DNA of 64,000 nucleotides from JABMMZ01 sp964505065 (GCA_964505065.1 CAZDGF010000003.1:17730-81729), one strand, 5' to 3'; positions 34,601-43,347 are shown, counted from the stretch's first letter. Made by a program: numbers and translations. The notes: generated from the sequence alone by a model not told the origin.

Positions 34601-35847
34601 ATATATCTTGTTGGCTGAGTTACTGTAATATAACAAACTTTTCTTTTTGTTTGAGAAGGTCCTACATCATTAGTAGCTATCAGCTCTACAGTGTAGCATC
34701 CTGGTAAATCAAATTCAAATTGTGGATTTTGAGAAAACTCATCTCTACCGTTGCCATTAGGGTCTGATAGAACTGCACCACTCATTAAATCTGCAACTGG
34801 ACCATTGAAAGGATCGTTTAGGTAAGTTACTGAATCGTAAACATTCCATTTCCATTTCCAAGGACCATTAGTAGATAAATCGAAAAAAGAAAGAATATCA
34901 TATTGTTCTGCATTTGTTTTATCGGCAATAAAATCGCCAACAGGAATTGCTGTAGGAGCTACAACGCTTAAGCATTGTACTACGCTATCTCTTCCCAAAC
35001 AATTTGTGCTTCTTAATTTAACACATTTTGTTCCTGTTGTATTCCAAGTGAAGTTAAAGTCTGGAGTTACAGACCTTTGCTCGTAAGAACCATCATTATT
35101 TGCATCCCAAGCATGCTCTGTATAACCTTTAGGATTATTATTGATAAATTTAACTACTGTTTTGATAAATGCAGTAGAAGGAGAAACAAAACTGGCAGAA
35201 AATGAAGTTGGTAATACCAAATTAATGCTAAAATCTGTAGTTGCACCATAATACAATCTGTATGTAGTACATTCAAAACAACCAGCACCATTTCCTATAG
35301 TTCCACCATATTGGTAATCGTTTACTACTCTTAATCTGGTAGCCGATGGACTAATATTACAAGGTAGATTAAAGCTAAATGCTGTTAAACTTCCTGGCGT
35401 TCCACCAGAACCAGATGTAGTATTCCATGTACCTAAGTATTCTCCTGCATCATTAAAATCAAAATCTGCATTCAAATCTATATAAGCACCCCATTTGGCA
35501 TTGTAACCATAAGTTGTAGATGAGCTACTTTCAATAGTATAGCTATTGCCAGCTGTTAAATCAAACGACCTATTAGTGCCATTGGCTAAACGATACTCTG
35601 ACCCACAAGTACCAGTTGCTCTCCATCCTGGCGCTGGCATATTGAATAATACTGTAGAACCAGCAGATATTCTAATTTGCTCTGGGTTTTGAATATAAGC
35701 AGTTGATGAATAACTATATTGATAGCTATTGTAAGCATTGCACCAGGGAGACTGTGCGGATAGGTTTCCTACACCCATAAGAGAGAGGAATAAAACAAAT
35801 AACGATTTTATCGTTAATGTTTTGAAATTAGTAATTAATTTTTTCAT
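31651..35847 (-). CDS. Large T9SS-secreted multidomain surface protein
   Basis: This 1398-residue protein has a signal peptide (to about 32). A GEVED domain lies near 90-205 (Asp-Phe-Asn-Asp-Ala-Gly-Glu-Tyr), then PKD-type domains near 230-410. A CUB-like segment lies near 415-540 (Leu-Arg-Ile-Trp-Asp-Gly, Leu-Phe-Glu-Ser). Two more PKD-type domains run to about 740, and a second GEVED near 755-890. Four to five DUF5011/HYR-type Ig repeats follow (Gly-Thr-Tyr-Thr-Ile-Thr-Tyr-Ser-Val-Lys-Asp). A type A sorting domain (Val-Tyr-Pro-Asn-Pro-Thr-Ser-Gly) ends Arg-Val-Val-Ile-Thr-Lys. It should be exported by T9SS and anchored on the surface. No enzyme domain was seen, so an adhesin or matrix role is inferred. 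Confidence 0.9.
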   Translation of the reverse strand: MKKLITNFKTLTIKSLFVLFLSLMGVGNLSAQSPWCNAYNSYQYSYSSTAYIQNPEQIRISAGSTVLFNMPAPGWRATGTCGSEYRLANGTNRSFDLTAGNSYTIESSSSTTYGYNAKWGAYIDLNADFDFNDAGEYLGTWNTTSGSGGTPGSLTAFSFNLPCNISPSATRLRVVNDYQYGGTIGNGAGCFECTTYRLYYGATTDFSINLVLPTSFSASFVSPSTAFIKTVVKFINNNPKGYTEHAWDANNDGSYEQRSVTPDFNFTWNTTGTKCVKLRSTNCLGRDSVVQCLSVVAPTAIPVGDFIADKTNAEQYDILSFFDLSTNGPWKWKWNVYDSVTYLNDPFNGPVADLMSGAVLSDPNGNGRDEFSQNPQFEFDLPGCYTVELIATNDVGPSQTKRKVCYITVTQPTRYILGFGTYGPNADNIVGSSSGTIFDNGGPNLNYGNNQGFGTRSFLQITPCNATKINLTLTQLKFKDADDKLRIWDGKSPSGTLLATYSNTSTPIKKLTATSGSMYILFESSAAGVDSGFAGFYNSELGPPIPPTPNFSASTTPGYDYTPIKFTNTTSNIAGVPTWEWTVDGSPVLNGNKKDFQTTFYNSGTYEVCLEVKSCVGNKKYCDSIDIVTAGSVGKVDFMASNRRPTVGVNTTVLTPMVENANRFTWNIFPTTYTLMNPPSSPSVVGSGFVTYNATPGDSFPTPIIKFTGSGCYTITLKAWNSVNPSSTTKTVVKNKYICALAYCNPSSYLLSGDVGINRVRVLDGTTELLNNYTTSGDAAYTDYAADKQATLTFGKTYDFEISRNTTVDPANRAIYIDWNVDGDFNDAGELAATESSANTATWTTSIAVPSIANSFEGTARMRVVTNYNNNAITPCGPITAGEYEDYALKLANDNLPPIITLNGADTVRIEKCAPYTDDGAVAMDASEGDISPRMEIISDLDSCTAGIYTVEYNVTDASGNNALPVRRTIIVVLDKTPPVLVLSPSAPGCIEATRNTPAYVEPGYDAWNTNPYLNLKTSVITSGSVDTKMPGTYTITYSVKDIAGNETVQTRTVCVADTKAPRIIKNGTENVQINSVWIDQTTSVDSLDNTPTLTRTWDNTNGALNTLVRATYTATYTAEDDYNNVSSPVVRAYRVDDFIPPVISLNTFDIVYHEVRTPYISTPATVSDNYYDNTQVSLTLLNPGMVNDNTIGSYSEDFQAIDASGNITNKTRTVIVRDTKAPSIWGESIKGCVGEKIWPMWGINTQDNYYGPTVLKPLIEIIRQNVDETNEGIYTITYRVTDPSGNTSDEFTRLVQYTYWPKCTNSTVGLDETKLNETVNVYPNPTSGIVTIDLNGKLAAKTNVEVYNAMGQLVLNQNFTDVAGSYTVDLSNNATGVYTVKLIADGVTVTKRVVITK

Positions 35848-36231
35848 AATATAAACTTTATTTAATATTTAGGGTTCAATTATAGAACTAAATTTTGATA
35901 AAAAAAATATTTGCTTGATTTTTTACCAAAATAATACACAAGTATTGCAAAAAATGACTTAATTTTTACAATTACACTTGAAATAGAGAATAAAAGAAGA
36001 TGAACTACACCATAAATTGATAAGGTGCTTTTTGTTAAAAAAGTTTTAAATGGTTTAACATTTTGACTTTTTTGGTTTGGATTTAAATTGTGAATATTTT
36101 GCATGTTTTTAAAACTATAGTTCAAATTTACAGTTACAAAATAAGTATGCAATACGTTTTAGTTAATATGATAATTACTTGACAATAAAACTACACAATT
36201 ATGACAAAACCCAATAATATGAGCCTATATA
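35848..36231. other. 384-bp intergenic region upstream of the T9SS cargo gene
   Basis: It is AT-rich and holds no convincing gene. A 90-codon minus-strand frame at 35880-36152 has low-complexity composition, no recognisable family and no promoter box, so I leave it out. The region presumably contains the promoter and leader of the large secreted protein, but no exact TAnnTTTG box lies close to its start. Confidence 0.5.
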
Positions 36232-37506
36232 CTATTGTTTTTGCAATAATAATACTTGTCCTATTTGCAAATTATCTGTATTTAATTTATTCCATTTTTT
36301 AATATCTGTGGGAGATATTCCATATAATTTAGCAATACCAAACAATGTTTCTCCTCTTTTTACAGTATGGGTTTTATTGGTATTGGTTTTTACTTGCGGT
36401 ATTTTTTTTATATTTAGTTTTTGCCCTTCATATACATTGTTGTTTTGCAAATGGTTTATGCTTTTAAGATTATCTATACTCATATTGTATTTTAAAGCTA
36501 TGCTATACAAGGTTTCGCCTACGCTTACAATGTGTATTTGCAAATTGGGTACGTTTGTATTTCTTGTGTAATTTGTATCCAATTGCGGTTTCAATCTACC
36601 AGTATCGGGCATATTTGTAGCTTTTTTTTGCAAATTGAGCATACTGCCTACTTTGGCTTCTGTGCCTTTTTCCATTAAATTTTTGGTATAAAGTGAGCTT
36701 AATTTAATGGCATATTTTTGAGAAATTAGCCACATAGTTTCTCCTTCGTTTACAGTATGCTGGGCTATACTGGCTTTTCGTTTTTTGGGCTTTAGGTACA
36801 ATACATCGCCTGGTTTTATTTGGTGGTAAGCCAAATCATTGTATTTTTCTATTTTTTTTTCTGATTTGCCAATTTGTTCAGCAATTTTTTCTACTGTTTG
36901 ATTGGGTTGAACTATGGTTGTAGGAATTTTTTTAGGGTTTATAATTTCAATATTTGCTTCTATATAAGTGCCATAAGGATTGTAGCCATTTATTATCATG
37001 GTATCATACTTAGCCAATTTATTGCGCTCTATACAACCAATAAGCAAATCGGTATATTTTTGGTTGGTAGCATAGCCAGCAACCAATAAGCCTTTTGCCC
37101 AGCCTTTGTAATCGCTTATATCTAATAAAAATAATGCTGCGTAGCGTTTGTTTTCTTTTAAAAACTTAGAATGGTCTTTGTAAGATTCTTCTGCACTGGT
37201 GTAGCATCTAAAACATTCTTGAAGCTCGTCATCATCTTCTAAAATACTGCAACCTGTCCAATCTTTTTTACACTTTATGCCAAAATGGTTGTTTCCTTGC
37301 TTTGCCAATCGGCTATTGCCGCTGCCACTTTCCAATAAGCCTTGTGCTAAAGTAATACTTGCAGGAATTTTAAATTCCAACATTTCTCGCATGGCAATGT
37401 TTCTAAATGTATCTATATACTGCGCTACTGTTGTATTTTGAGCAATAGAAACTTGCCAAATAAATAGATTAAAAAGTATGAATATTAGGTTTAAAAAACG
37501 CTTCAT
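36232..37506 (-). CDS. Glucosaminidase with LysM repeats (peptidoglycan hydrolase)
   Basis: I start at Met-Lys-Arg-Phe-Leu-Asn (37506), which gives a standard signal peptide. The frame is open 10 codons further. The N-terminal catalytic domain (about 25-165) is of the FlgJ/AcmA type: Pro-Ala-Ser-Ile-Thr-Leu-Ala-Gln-Gly-Leu-Leu-Glu-Ser-Gly with the catalytic Glu, then Asn-Asn-His-Phe-Gly-Ile-Lys-Cys. Four LysM-like modules follow to the end. The first is degenerate; the last two carry clear Gly-Glu-Thr-Leu-(Tyr/Phe) openings. It should cut N-acetylglucosaminyl linkages in the cell wall. It follows ftsH and a small secreted protein gene on the same strand. Confidence 0.92.
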   Translation of the reverse strand: MKRFLNLIFILFNLFIWQVSIAQNTTVAQYIDTFRNIAMREMLEFKIPASITLAQGLLESGSGNSRLAKQGNNHFGIKCKKDWTGCSILEDDDELQECFRCYTSAEESYKDHSKFLKENKRYAALFLLDISDYKGWAKGLLVAGYATNQKYTDLLIGCIERNKLAKYDTMIINGYNPYGTYIEANIEIINPKKIPTTIVQPNQTVEKIAEQIGKSEKKIEKYNDLAYHQIKPGDVLYLKPKKRKASIAQHTVNEGETMWLISQKYAIKLSSLYTKNLMEKGTEAKVGSMLNLQKKATNMPDTGRLKPQLDTNYTRNTNVPNLQIHIVSVGETLYSIALKYNMSIDNLKSINHLQNNNVYEGQKLNIKKIPQVKTNTNKTHTVKRGETLFGIAKLYGISPTDIKKWNKLNTDNLQIGQVLLLQKQ

Positions 37507-37561
37507 TTTTAATAAAAAAACGAAGATATAGCACAAATTATTGTATCATCTATTAAATTTA

Positions 37562-37822
37562 TTAACACCCACAAGGCTTATACCTTCTAATTTTGCCTTT
37601 ATTATTTCTTGTTTCTATAATTTCGCCTTTGGCATTGTATAATATCCAATTTTGCAAAACACCATTTTTATAGCGCATAGTTTTTACTATTTTATTTAAC
37701 ACAGTGCATTTCCAAACACCATTTTTTAAGCTATCTTTATCGTATTTGCCTTGGCATAGGGTATCGCTTGCAAAAGCGCAATTAAATTGAATAAAAAACA
37801 GAAAACTAAAAAGCGTTTTCAT
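37562..37822 (-). CDS. Small secreted protein with MORN/YwqK-like repeat
   Basis: The 86-residue product has a signal peptide (cleavage near Ala-Phe-Ala-Ser) and a 65-residue mature part. That part has Lys-Asn-Gly-Val-Trp-Lys and Tyr-Lys-Asn-Gly-Val-Leu-Gln-Asn-Trp, the short beta-hairpin pattern of MORN/YwqK repeats. It also has four Cys, including Cys-Gly-Cys at the end. Function unknown. It begins 13 bp after ftsH and is probably co-transcribed with it. Confidence 0.7.
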   Translation of the reverse strand: MKTLFSFLFFIQFNCAFASDTLCQGKYDKDSLKNGVWKCTVLNKIVKTMRYKNGVLQNWILYNAKGEIIETRNNKGKIRRYKPCGC

Positions 37823-37835
37823 AAAAATAGAGTTT

Positions 37836-39899
37836 TTAAACTGCTTGGTCGTCTTTAGTAGCTTCTATATTTTGGCTTGAATTTTCAATAGCTTCAGTAA
37901 TTGGTTCAGTTAGAACTGTTTCTTCTACTTTAGCTTCTGTTTCCATATAGTTTTCATAATTGGTTTTATGCTCAAAAGGACGTTTGCCAATTAATGCCTC
38001 TAAATCGTATTGAAATAAAAGTTCTTTTTTTAATAACTCTTGGGCTATTTTCTCCAATTCTGCTTTTTTACTTACCAATAAATTTTTTGTACGAATATAG
38101 GCACTTTCTATTATTTTACGCACTTCTTCGTCTATCATTTCGCCTGTTTTTTCGCTATAAGGTTTGCTGTATGCAAATTCGCCATTTTGGTCGTTAAAAC
38201 TAATATGACCCACTTTATCGTTCATGCCATACAATGTTACCATGGCATAAGCCATTTTTGTTACACGTTCTAAATCATTTTGTGCACCAGTGCTTATTTT
38301 GCCATAGGTAATTTCCTCGGCTGCTCTGCCGCCAAGGGTCATACACATTTCATCAATTAGTTGCTCTGTTCTATAAATGTATTGCTCTTTGGGTAAATAT
38401 TGGGCATAGCCTAAAGCTGCAACCCCACGAGGCACAATAGAAACTTTTACCAATGGGTCGGCAAATTGCAAAAACCAACCAGCTACAGCGTGTCCTGCTT
38501 CATGGTATGCCACAATATTTTTTTCTTCGGGCGATATAATTTTATTTTTCTTTTCTAAGCCACCTATTACTCTATCTATAGCCGCTTCAAAATCTTTCAT
38601 ATCAATGCTTTCCTTATTTTTTCGGGCAGCTATTAAAGCAGCCTCGTTGCATACATTTGCTATTTCTGCACCTGCAAAACCAGGCGTTTGGGCACTCAAT
38701 TTTTTAGCATCTATATCTGGTGCTAATTGTTTGCCACCTAAATGTACCTTAAATATTTGCTCTCTACCCACCAAGTCTGGTTTATCTATAGATATTTGTC
38801 TATCAAATCTACCTGGGCGCAATAATGCTGAATCTAAAATATCTGGGCGATTGGTAGCAGCCAAAATAATTACGCCACTATCTGTGCCAAAGCCATCCAT
38901 TTCTGTAAGCAATTGGTTCAAGGTATTTTCTCTTTCATCGTTGCTACCGCTCATTAGGTTTTTACCCCTTGCTCTGCCTATGGCATCTATCTCATCAATA
39001 AAAATAATACAAGGTGCTTTTTCTTTTGCTTGGCGAAATAAATCTCGCACTCTGCTTGCGCCCACACCTACAAACATTTCTACAAAATCTGAACCTGAAA
39101 GCGAAAAGAAAGGCACGTTTGCCTCGCCTGCTACGGCTTTTGCCAATAAGGTTTTACCTGTACCTGGCGAACCTATCAATAAAGCACCTTTTGGAATTTT
39201 TCCGCCCAATTTGGTGTATTTTTTAGGGTTTTTTAGAAAATCTACAATTTCCATTACCTCTACTTTGGCTTCATCGAGCCCAGCCACATCTTTAAAGGTA
39301 ATATTTACTTTGGTATTTTTATCAAACAAAGTGGCTTTGCTTCTGCCAATATTAAATATTTGCCCTGGACCACCGCCACCACCAGCTCCACCGCCCATTC
39401 TGCGCATCATAACATTCCAAATAATTAAGAAAATAACAATCATAATTATCCATGAAATTATTTGGCTTGAGCTTCCATTATCGTAATTATCTGTTACATC
39501 TACTTTTTCAGCTTGTTTGTGTTCTGCTTTCAACACCTCCATATTTTTATTAAAGGCATCTCTATTCATTTCAAAATAAAAGTACTTAGAGGTTTCACCC
39601 ATTATACCTTGCGGTTTAAATAAATTTTTAAATGTATCTCTTTTTAATGCTTCTTCTGTTAGCGATACTTTATAATATCTATCTTCTTTAATTTCTATTT
39701 TATCTACATCATTGTTCAATATCAAATTTCTAACCTCGTTCCAATTGGTTTCTTTGCCAGCTGGTGGCGATATTACAACGTAGGCTATTGCCACAAGCAG
39801 CAATGCGCCCCATAGCCAATAAATGTTAAATTTAGGTGTATTGTTTTTTCTTTCGCCAAAAGGTTTTTCTTCCTTTTTGTTTTTTTCTTTTTCGTCCAT
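37836..39899 (-). CDS. ftsH: ATP-dependent zinc metalloprotease FtsH
   Basis: I choose Met-Asp-Glu-Lys-Glu-Lys at 39899. The frame's first Met at 39953 lies within the apparent -7 box at 39951-39958, so it cannot be in the message. The 687-residue protein has two transmembrane helices (about 28-48 and 145-165). The AAA domain has Gly-Ser-Pro-Gly-Thr-Gly-Lys-Thr, Phe-Ile-Asp-Glu-Ile-Asp-Ala-Ile and the SRH. The protease domain has His-Glu-Ala-Gly-His. Between the second helix and the AAA domain sits a Gly-rich run (Gly-Gly-Gly-Ala-Gly-Gly-Gly-Gly-Gly). It degrades membrane and short-lived proteins. The C-terminal tail is long and acidic. Confidence 0.97.
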   Translation of the reverse strand: MDEKEKNKKEEKPFGERKNNTPKFNIYWLWGALLLVAIAYVVISPPAGKETNWNEVRNLILNNDVDKIEIKEDRYYKVSLTEEALKRDTFKNLFKPQGIMGETSKYFYFEMNRDAFNKNMEVLKAEHKQAEKVDVTDNYDNGSSSQIISWIIMIVIFLIIWNVMMRRMGGGAGGGGGPGQIFNIGRSKATLFDKNTKVNITFKDVAGLDEAKVEVMEIVDFLKNPKKYTKLGGKIPKGALLIGSPGTGKTLLAKAVAGEANVPFFSLSGSDFVEMFVGVGASRVRDLFRQAKEKAPCIIFIDEIDAIGRARGKNLMSGSNDERENTLNQLLTEMDGFGTDSGVIILAATNRPDILDSALLRPGRFDRQISIDKPDLVGREQIFKVHLGGKQLAPDIDAKKLSAQTPGFAGAEIANVCNEAALIAARKNKESIDMKDFEAAIDRVIGGLEKKNKIISPEEKNIVAYHEAGHAVAGWFLQFADPLVKVSIVPRGVAALGYAQYLPKEQYIYRTEQLIDEMCMTLGGRAAEEITYGKISTGAQNDLERVTKMAYAMVTLYGMNDKVGHISFNDQNGEFAYSKPYSEKTGEMIDEEVRKIIESAYIRTKNLLVSKKAELEKIAQELLKKELLFQYDLEALIGKRPFEHKTNYENYMETEAKVEETVLTEPITEAIENSSQNIEATKDDQAV

Positions 39900-39950
39900 T
39901 GAATGGTGGTTAAATATTGGTGTAAAAAATTTTGTATTTATAGTAAACGA

Positions 39951-39958
39951 CAAATCTA
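39951..39958 (-). promoter_or_regulatory. -7 promoter box of ftsH
   Basis: The minus-strand sequence TAGATTTG matches TAnnTTTG. Transcription should start near 39944, about 45 nt upstream of the chosen ftsH start, which rules out the upstream Met at 39953. Confidence 0.5.
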
Positions 39959-40005
39959 ATTAAATTGTTCAGTAATTTTAGATGAAATTTATCAATATAC
40001 TCTCT

Positions 40006-40013
40006 TATTTTTG
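40006..40013 (+). promoter_or_regulatory. -7 promoter box of kbl
   Basis: TATTTTTG matches TAnnTTTG and lies 21 bp before the chosen start at 40035. An alternative Met at 40011 would overlap the box itself. Confidence 0.5.
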
Positions 40014-40034
40014 CAAAAAATATTCCAAACAACT

Positions 40035-41231
40035 ATGTACGGCAAATTACAACAACATTTACAACGAGAAATTACAGACATTCATCAAGCAGGCTTATAC
40101 AAAAAAGAACGCATTATTACCTCGCCACAAGGCGCAGACATTAAACTACAAGATGGTAGCGAGGTAATTAATTTTTGTGCAAATAACTATTTGGGTTTAA
40201 GCAGCCATCCAAGGGTTATAGAGGCTGCCAAAAAGTCATTAGATACACATGGTTTTGGAATGAGTAGCGTACGTTTTATATGCGGAACGCAGGATATTCA
40301 CAAAGAATTAGAAGCCAAAATAGCCGAATTTTACGGTACAGAAGATACCATTTTATATGCCGCTGCTTTTGATGCCAATGGCGGTGTATTCGAGCCGCTA
40401 TTTGGCGAGCAAGATGCTATTATTTCAGATTCCTTGAATCACGCTTCAATTATAGATGGCGTAAGACTTTGCAAAGCTGCTCGCTATAGATACAATAACA
40501 ACGATATGGCAGATTTGGAGCAACAACTAATAGCTGCCAACAATGCAGGGCATAGGCATAAAATAATCGTAACCGATGGTGTATTTAGTATGGATGGCTA
40601 TGTAGCGCAATTGGATAAAATAAATGCTTTGGCTACCCAATACGATGCTTTGGTTATGGTAGATGAATGCCATGCTGCCGGTTTTATAGGTAAAACAGGC
40701 AAAGGCACACCCGAGCTATGCGGTGTACACGGACAAATAGATATTTTAACAGGCACTTTGGGCAAGGCGCTTGGTGGAGCAATGGGAGGTTATACAACTG
40801 GCAAAAAAGAAATTATAGACTTACTGCGCCAACGCTCTCGCCCTTATTTGTTTTCTAACTCTTTGGCACCTGCCATAGTAGCAGCCAGTTTAGAGGTATT
40901 TAATATTTTAAGTGAAAGCACAGCTTTGAGAGATAAATTGGAATGGAATGTAAAATACTTTAAAGAAGGTGTTAGAAATGCAGGTTTCGATTTTAAAGAT
41001 GGCGATAGTGCCATTGTGCCTATTATGCTTTACGATGCCAAATTAAGCCAAACAATGGCTGATATGCTTTTAGAAGAAGGTATTTATGTGATTGGTTTCT
41101 TTTACCCCGTTGTAGCAAAAGACCAAGCAAGGATAAGGGTACAACTTTCTGCCGCACACGAGCAACACCATTTGGATAAAGCCATAGCAGCATTTACCAA
41201 GGTGGGTAAGGCTTTGGGGGTTATTAAATAA
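40035..41231 (+). CDS. kbl: Glycine C-acetyltransferase (2-amino-3-ketobutyrate CoA ligase)
   Basis: The 398-residue PLP enzyme belongs to the alpha-oxoamine synthase family. The start Met-Tyr-Gly-Lys-Leu at 40035 matches the family and leaves the -7 box upstream free. Landmarks are Asn-Tyr-Leu-Gly-Leu-Ser, Gly-Phe-Gly-Met-Ser-Ser-Val-Arg-Phe-Ile-Cys-Gly-Thr, Asp-Glu-Cys-His-Ala-Ala-Gly-Phe, and the PLP-lysine loop Gly-Thr-Leu-Gly-Lys-Ala-Leu-Gly-Gly. It splits 2-amino-3-ketobutyrate with CoA into glycine and acetyl-CoA. Threonine dehydrogenase, its usual partner, is not in this window. Confidence 0.93.
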   Translation: MYGKLQQHLQREITDIHQAGLYKKERIITSPQGADIKLQDGSEVINFCANNYLGLSSHPRVIEAAKKSLDTHGFGMSSVRFICGTQDIHKELEAKIAEFYGTEDTILYAAAFDANGGVFEPLFGEQDAIISDSLNHASIIDGVRLCKAARYRYNNNDMADLEQQLIAANNAGHRHKIIVTDGVFSMDGYVAQLDKINALATQYDALVMVDECHAAGFIGKTGKGTPELCGVHGQIDILTGTLGKALGGAMGGYTTGKKEIIDLLRQRSRPYLFSNSLAPAIVAASLEVFNILSESTALRDKLEWNVKYFKEGVRNAGFDFKDGDSAIVPIMLYDAKLSQTMADMLLEEGIYVIGFFYPVVAKDQARIRVQLSAAHEQHHLDKAIAAFTKVGKALGVIK

Positions 41232-41313
41232 ATTGAATTTAGAAGATATACCGTAGGCAATTAAATTATTCAAATAGTTGCCAAACAAGGCGTATTTAAT
41301 ATGCTTATAATAA

Positions 41314-41467
41314 TTAACCCAAATTCAGCAATAGAATTGCTGAATCGAATAACAAATTGTAAATCATGTTTTTACAAAACATAATTGCAATTTTTAAATC
41401 GGGGTTAATCCCAACTAAATCAAATAGTTCAATTTTTCAAATTTCCTATTGATTAATTTGGGTTTAA
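41314..41467 (-). repeat. MITE-like repeat, copy D (inverted)
   Basis: It has the same element in opposite orientation: TTAACCCAAATTCAGCAAT at the left and AATTTGGGTTTAA at the right, with one extra T in the terminal repeat. The hairpin stem with loop AGA matches copies B/C. It lies in the 351-bp gap between kbl and the mannosyltransferase gene. The rest of the gap holds nothing recognisable. Confidence 0.8.
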
Positions 41468-41582
41468 CCTCCCTTTTCTTCAAAAAAAAACACAAGCCAA
41501 GCAGGGTTGTATGCAGAATTTTGTGCTTCCGAAGTTTCAGAAAAGGGCGTTTTTGTTTTAAATCATTTATAAAAAATACTTT

Positions 41583-42758
41583 ATGTTTGCCTTCTCAAAA
41601 ATGAAAGGTAGTAATATTTATAAGCAACCAATATTAAAATTATTTTTTATAGCTTTAACCATTAAATTGCTAATGCCAATTATAGCTTTAGTACTTGTAA
41701 ATACTTTGAATGAGCAATCATTTTGGCAAATTAAACCCTTCCCTAATTTTGAATTTACAGATTTATTTAAAATATATTTTCATTCAGATTCGGGTTGGTA
41801 TAAAGATATAGCTCAGCATGGTTATAAAGATATACCCGAAAGCATTAGAAACGGCTGGACATTGAGAGGCCAACATTTTGCTTTTTTTCCACTTTTGCCC
41901 ATTGGTATTTTATGGCTTACAAAAGCTACAGGCTTATCGTTTTATATGGCAGCATTTGTTATCAATATTGTCAGTTTATTTTTATTGGTCAATTATTTTT
42001 ATCGGTTTTTAATTGTACTTAATATACAAACAAATTCAGCTTTTCGTTTGGTGGTTTTATTTTTAGTATTTCCTTTCTGTTTGCATATTTATTTTATATA
42101 CACCGAAAGTCTGTTTTTTACCTTTCTTGTGGCTTGTTTTTATTATATACATAAAAAAAACTATTGGGCGTTTGGCATAGCTGCCATACTATTAACGTTA
42201 ACTCGCCCCAATGGTATTTTTATGGCTTTGCCCTTGTATTTGTATTTATTAGAACAAAATGGAAAGATAAATTTAACGAATATTTTAAACTCTTTAAAAC
42301 AAGCAAAAACCTATTGCTTATTGGCTATGCCTGTGGCTTTTATAGCTTGGATGTATTACCAATACCTAACCTGTGGCAATTGGTTTGCATTTTCTGAAGC
42401 ACAAAAAGGCTGGGGCAAACAAAGTGGTATGCCCTATAAAGCTTTATTTAAAGAGGGCTATTGGCAATATCAGTTTATGTCGGTTTATGCAATTGTATTT
42501 ATTTTTATTGCTGTGTGGGCTTATAAAAAATGGCGCACAAGTTTTAATGTATTGGTATGGCTAAATGTATTGATGCCGCTTATTGCAGGCTCGGCAATAA
42601 GTATAGCAAGATATATCTCTGTGCTATTTCCTTATACATTGCTTTTAGAAAAAACAGTTGAAAAACGCAAGACATACTTTGTAATTATGGGTGTTTTTAT
42701 TTTGTGTTCCATTGTATGTTTTTACTTTTGGCTAAAGGGCGATGCTTTAATGTATTGA
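41583..42758 (+). CDS. PIG-V-like membrane mannosyltransferase
   Basis: The 391-residue protein has about nine to ten hydrophobic helices. The GT-C acidic loop after the first helix includes Asp-Ser-Gly-Trp-Tyr-Lys-Asp-Ile-Ala, and then Ala-Phe-Phe-Pro-Leu-Leu-Pro appears. Tyr-Thr-Glu-Ser-Leu-Phe-Phe and Leu-Thr-Arg-Pro-Asn-Gly follow. These are the conserved blocks of the PIG-V family, which uses dolichyl- or polyprenyl-phosphate mannose. In bacteria the acceptor is unknown, but a surface glycan is likely. A start 18 bp later (Met-Lys-Gly-Ser) is equally possible. Confidence 0.8.
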   Translation: MFAFSKMKGSNIYKQPILKLFFIALTIKLLMPIIALVLVNTLNEQSFWQIKPFPNFEFTDLFKIYFHSDSGWYKDIAQHGYKDIPESIRNGWTLRGQHFAFFPLLPIGILWLTKATGLSFYMAAFVINIVSLFLLVNYFYRFLIVLNIQTNSAFRLVVLFLVFPFCLHIYFIYTESLFFTFLVACFYYIHKKNYWAFGIAAILLTLTRPNGIFMALPLYLYLLEQNGKINLTNILNSLKQAKTYCLLAMPVAFIAWMYYQYLTCGNWFAFSEAQKGWGKQSGMPYKALFKEGYWQYQFMSVYAIVFIFIAVWAYKKWRTSFNVLVWLNVLMPLIAGSAISIARYISVLFPYTLLLEKTVEKRKTYFVIMGVFILCSIVCFYFWLKGDALMY

Positions 42759-42770
42759 GTTTATCTATAC

Positions 42771-42833
42771 TCGGTTACTGAGCTTGTCGAAGTGCTGCAA
42801 TAAATAAGTTCATTTCGACAAGCTCAATGTACG
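42771..42833. repeat. Two TTCGACAAGCTCA hairpin modules
   Basis: The first module, in reverse orientation (core TGAGCTTGTCGAA at 42779-42791), has poorly matching arms. The second, in forward orientation (core at 42814-42826), has arms GTTCAT and ATGTAC, complementary at 5 of 6 positions. The two opposed modules also pair with each other. They lie between the mannosyltransferase and hscB stop codons and may end both transcripts. Confidence 0.7.
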
Positions 42834-42837
42834 TATT

Positions 42838-43347
42838 TTACAAAACTCGTTCTTGTAAACGCTCCAAGTAGCGCCATTGTAAAACAGATTCTTTGGCTTT
42901 TTCCCATTGCTCTGTATTGGCTAAAATAGGCAGTTGCACTTGTATTTCATTTTGCATTTTTTTAATTTTATGTTGTAAAGAAAGTGCTAATTCCTTTTTA
43001 TTTTCTTCAAATTCCAATGCATCTATCTCTTCATTCAATGCCATCATTTCCATTAAGAATGCTTGGGGCAAGCCAGCGTTTTCTGAAATAGCAATTTGCT
43101 TTAATTCTAAAATATATTGCATTCTTTTTATCGAATTATTCAATACTTTAAAGGCTTTGTTATTATATGCCGATATTTCTAATGCTTTGCTTTGGGCTTG
43201 GGTATCTAATGTAAAAAAATCGGGATGGTATTGCTTAGCGTAATTATAAAACTTCGCTTTTAATTCATCTGCATTGAGATTAAAACTGATAGGGAATTCG
43301 TAAAAAACAAAATAATTGGCTGTATTGGGCCAATGCAAAGCCGCCAT
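42838..43347 (-). CDS. hscB: Fe-S cluster co-chaperone HscB
   Basis: The 169-residue protein has an N-terminal J domain with the His41-Pro42-Asp43 motif (Gln-Tyr-His-Pro-Asp-Phe-Phe) and a C-terminal three-helix bundle, which binds the IscU scaffold in this family. HscB stimulates the HscA chaperone to release Fe-S clusters from IscU. The start lacks the N-terminal zinc-binding cysteines found in some eukaryotic members. Its ATG overlaps the rseP stop by 1 nt (TAATG), so translation is probably coupled. No hscA or iscU lies nearby. Confidence 0.88.
   Translation of the reverse strand: MAALHWPNTANYFVFYEFPISFNLNADELKAKFYNYAKQYHPDFFTLDTQAQSKALEISAYNNKAFKVLNNSIKRMQYILELKQIAISENAGLPQAFLMEMMALNEEIDALEFEENKKELALSLQHKIKKMQNEIQVQLPILANTEQWEKAKESVLQWRYLERLQERVL

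Noticed and set aside
35880..36152. 90-codon minus-strand frame upstream of the T9SS cargo gene
   Set aside because: Low-complexity, no family, no promoter box and no signal peptide at its start. It most likely lies in the leader region.
38605..39486. 293-codon plus-strand frame
   Set aside because: It lies entirely antisense to ftsH and has no recognisable features.
39900..39953. Longer ftsH start
   Set aside because: The upstream Met lies within the apparent -7 promoter box at 39951-39958.
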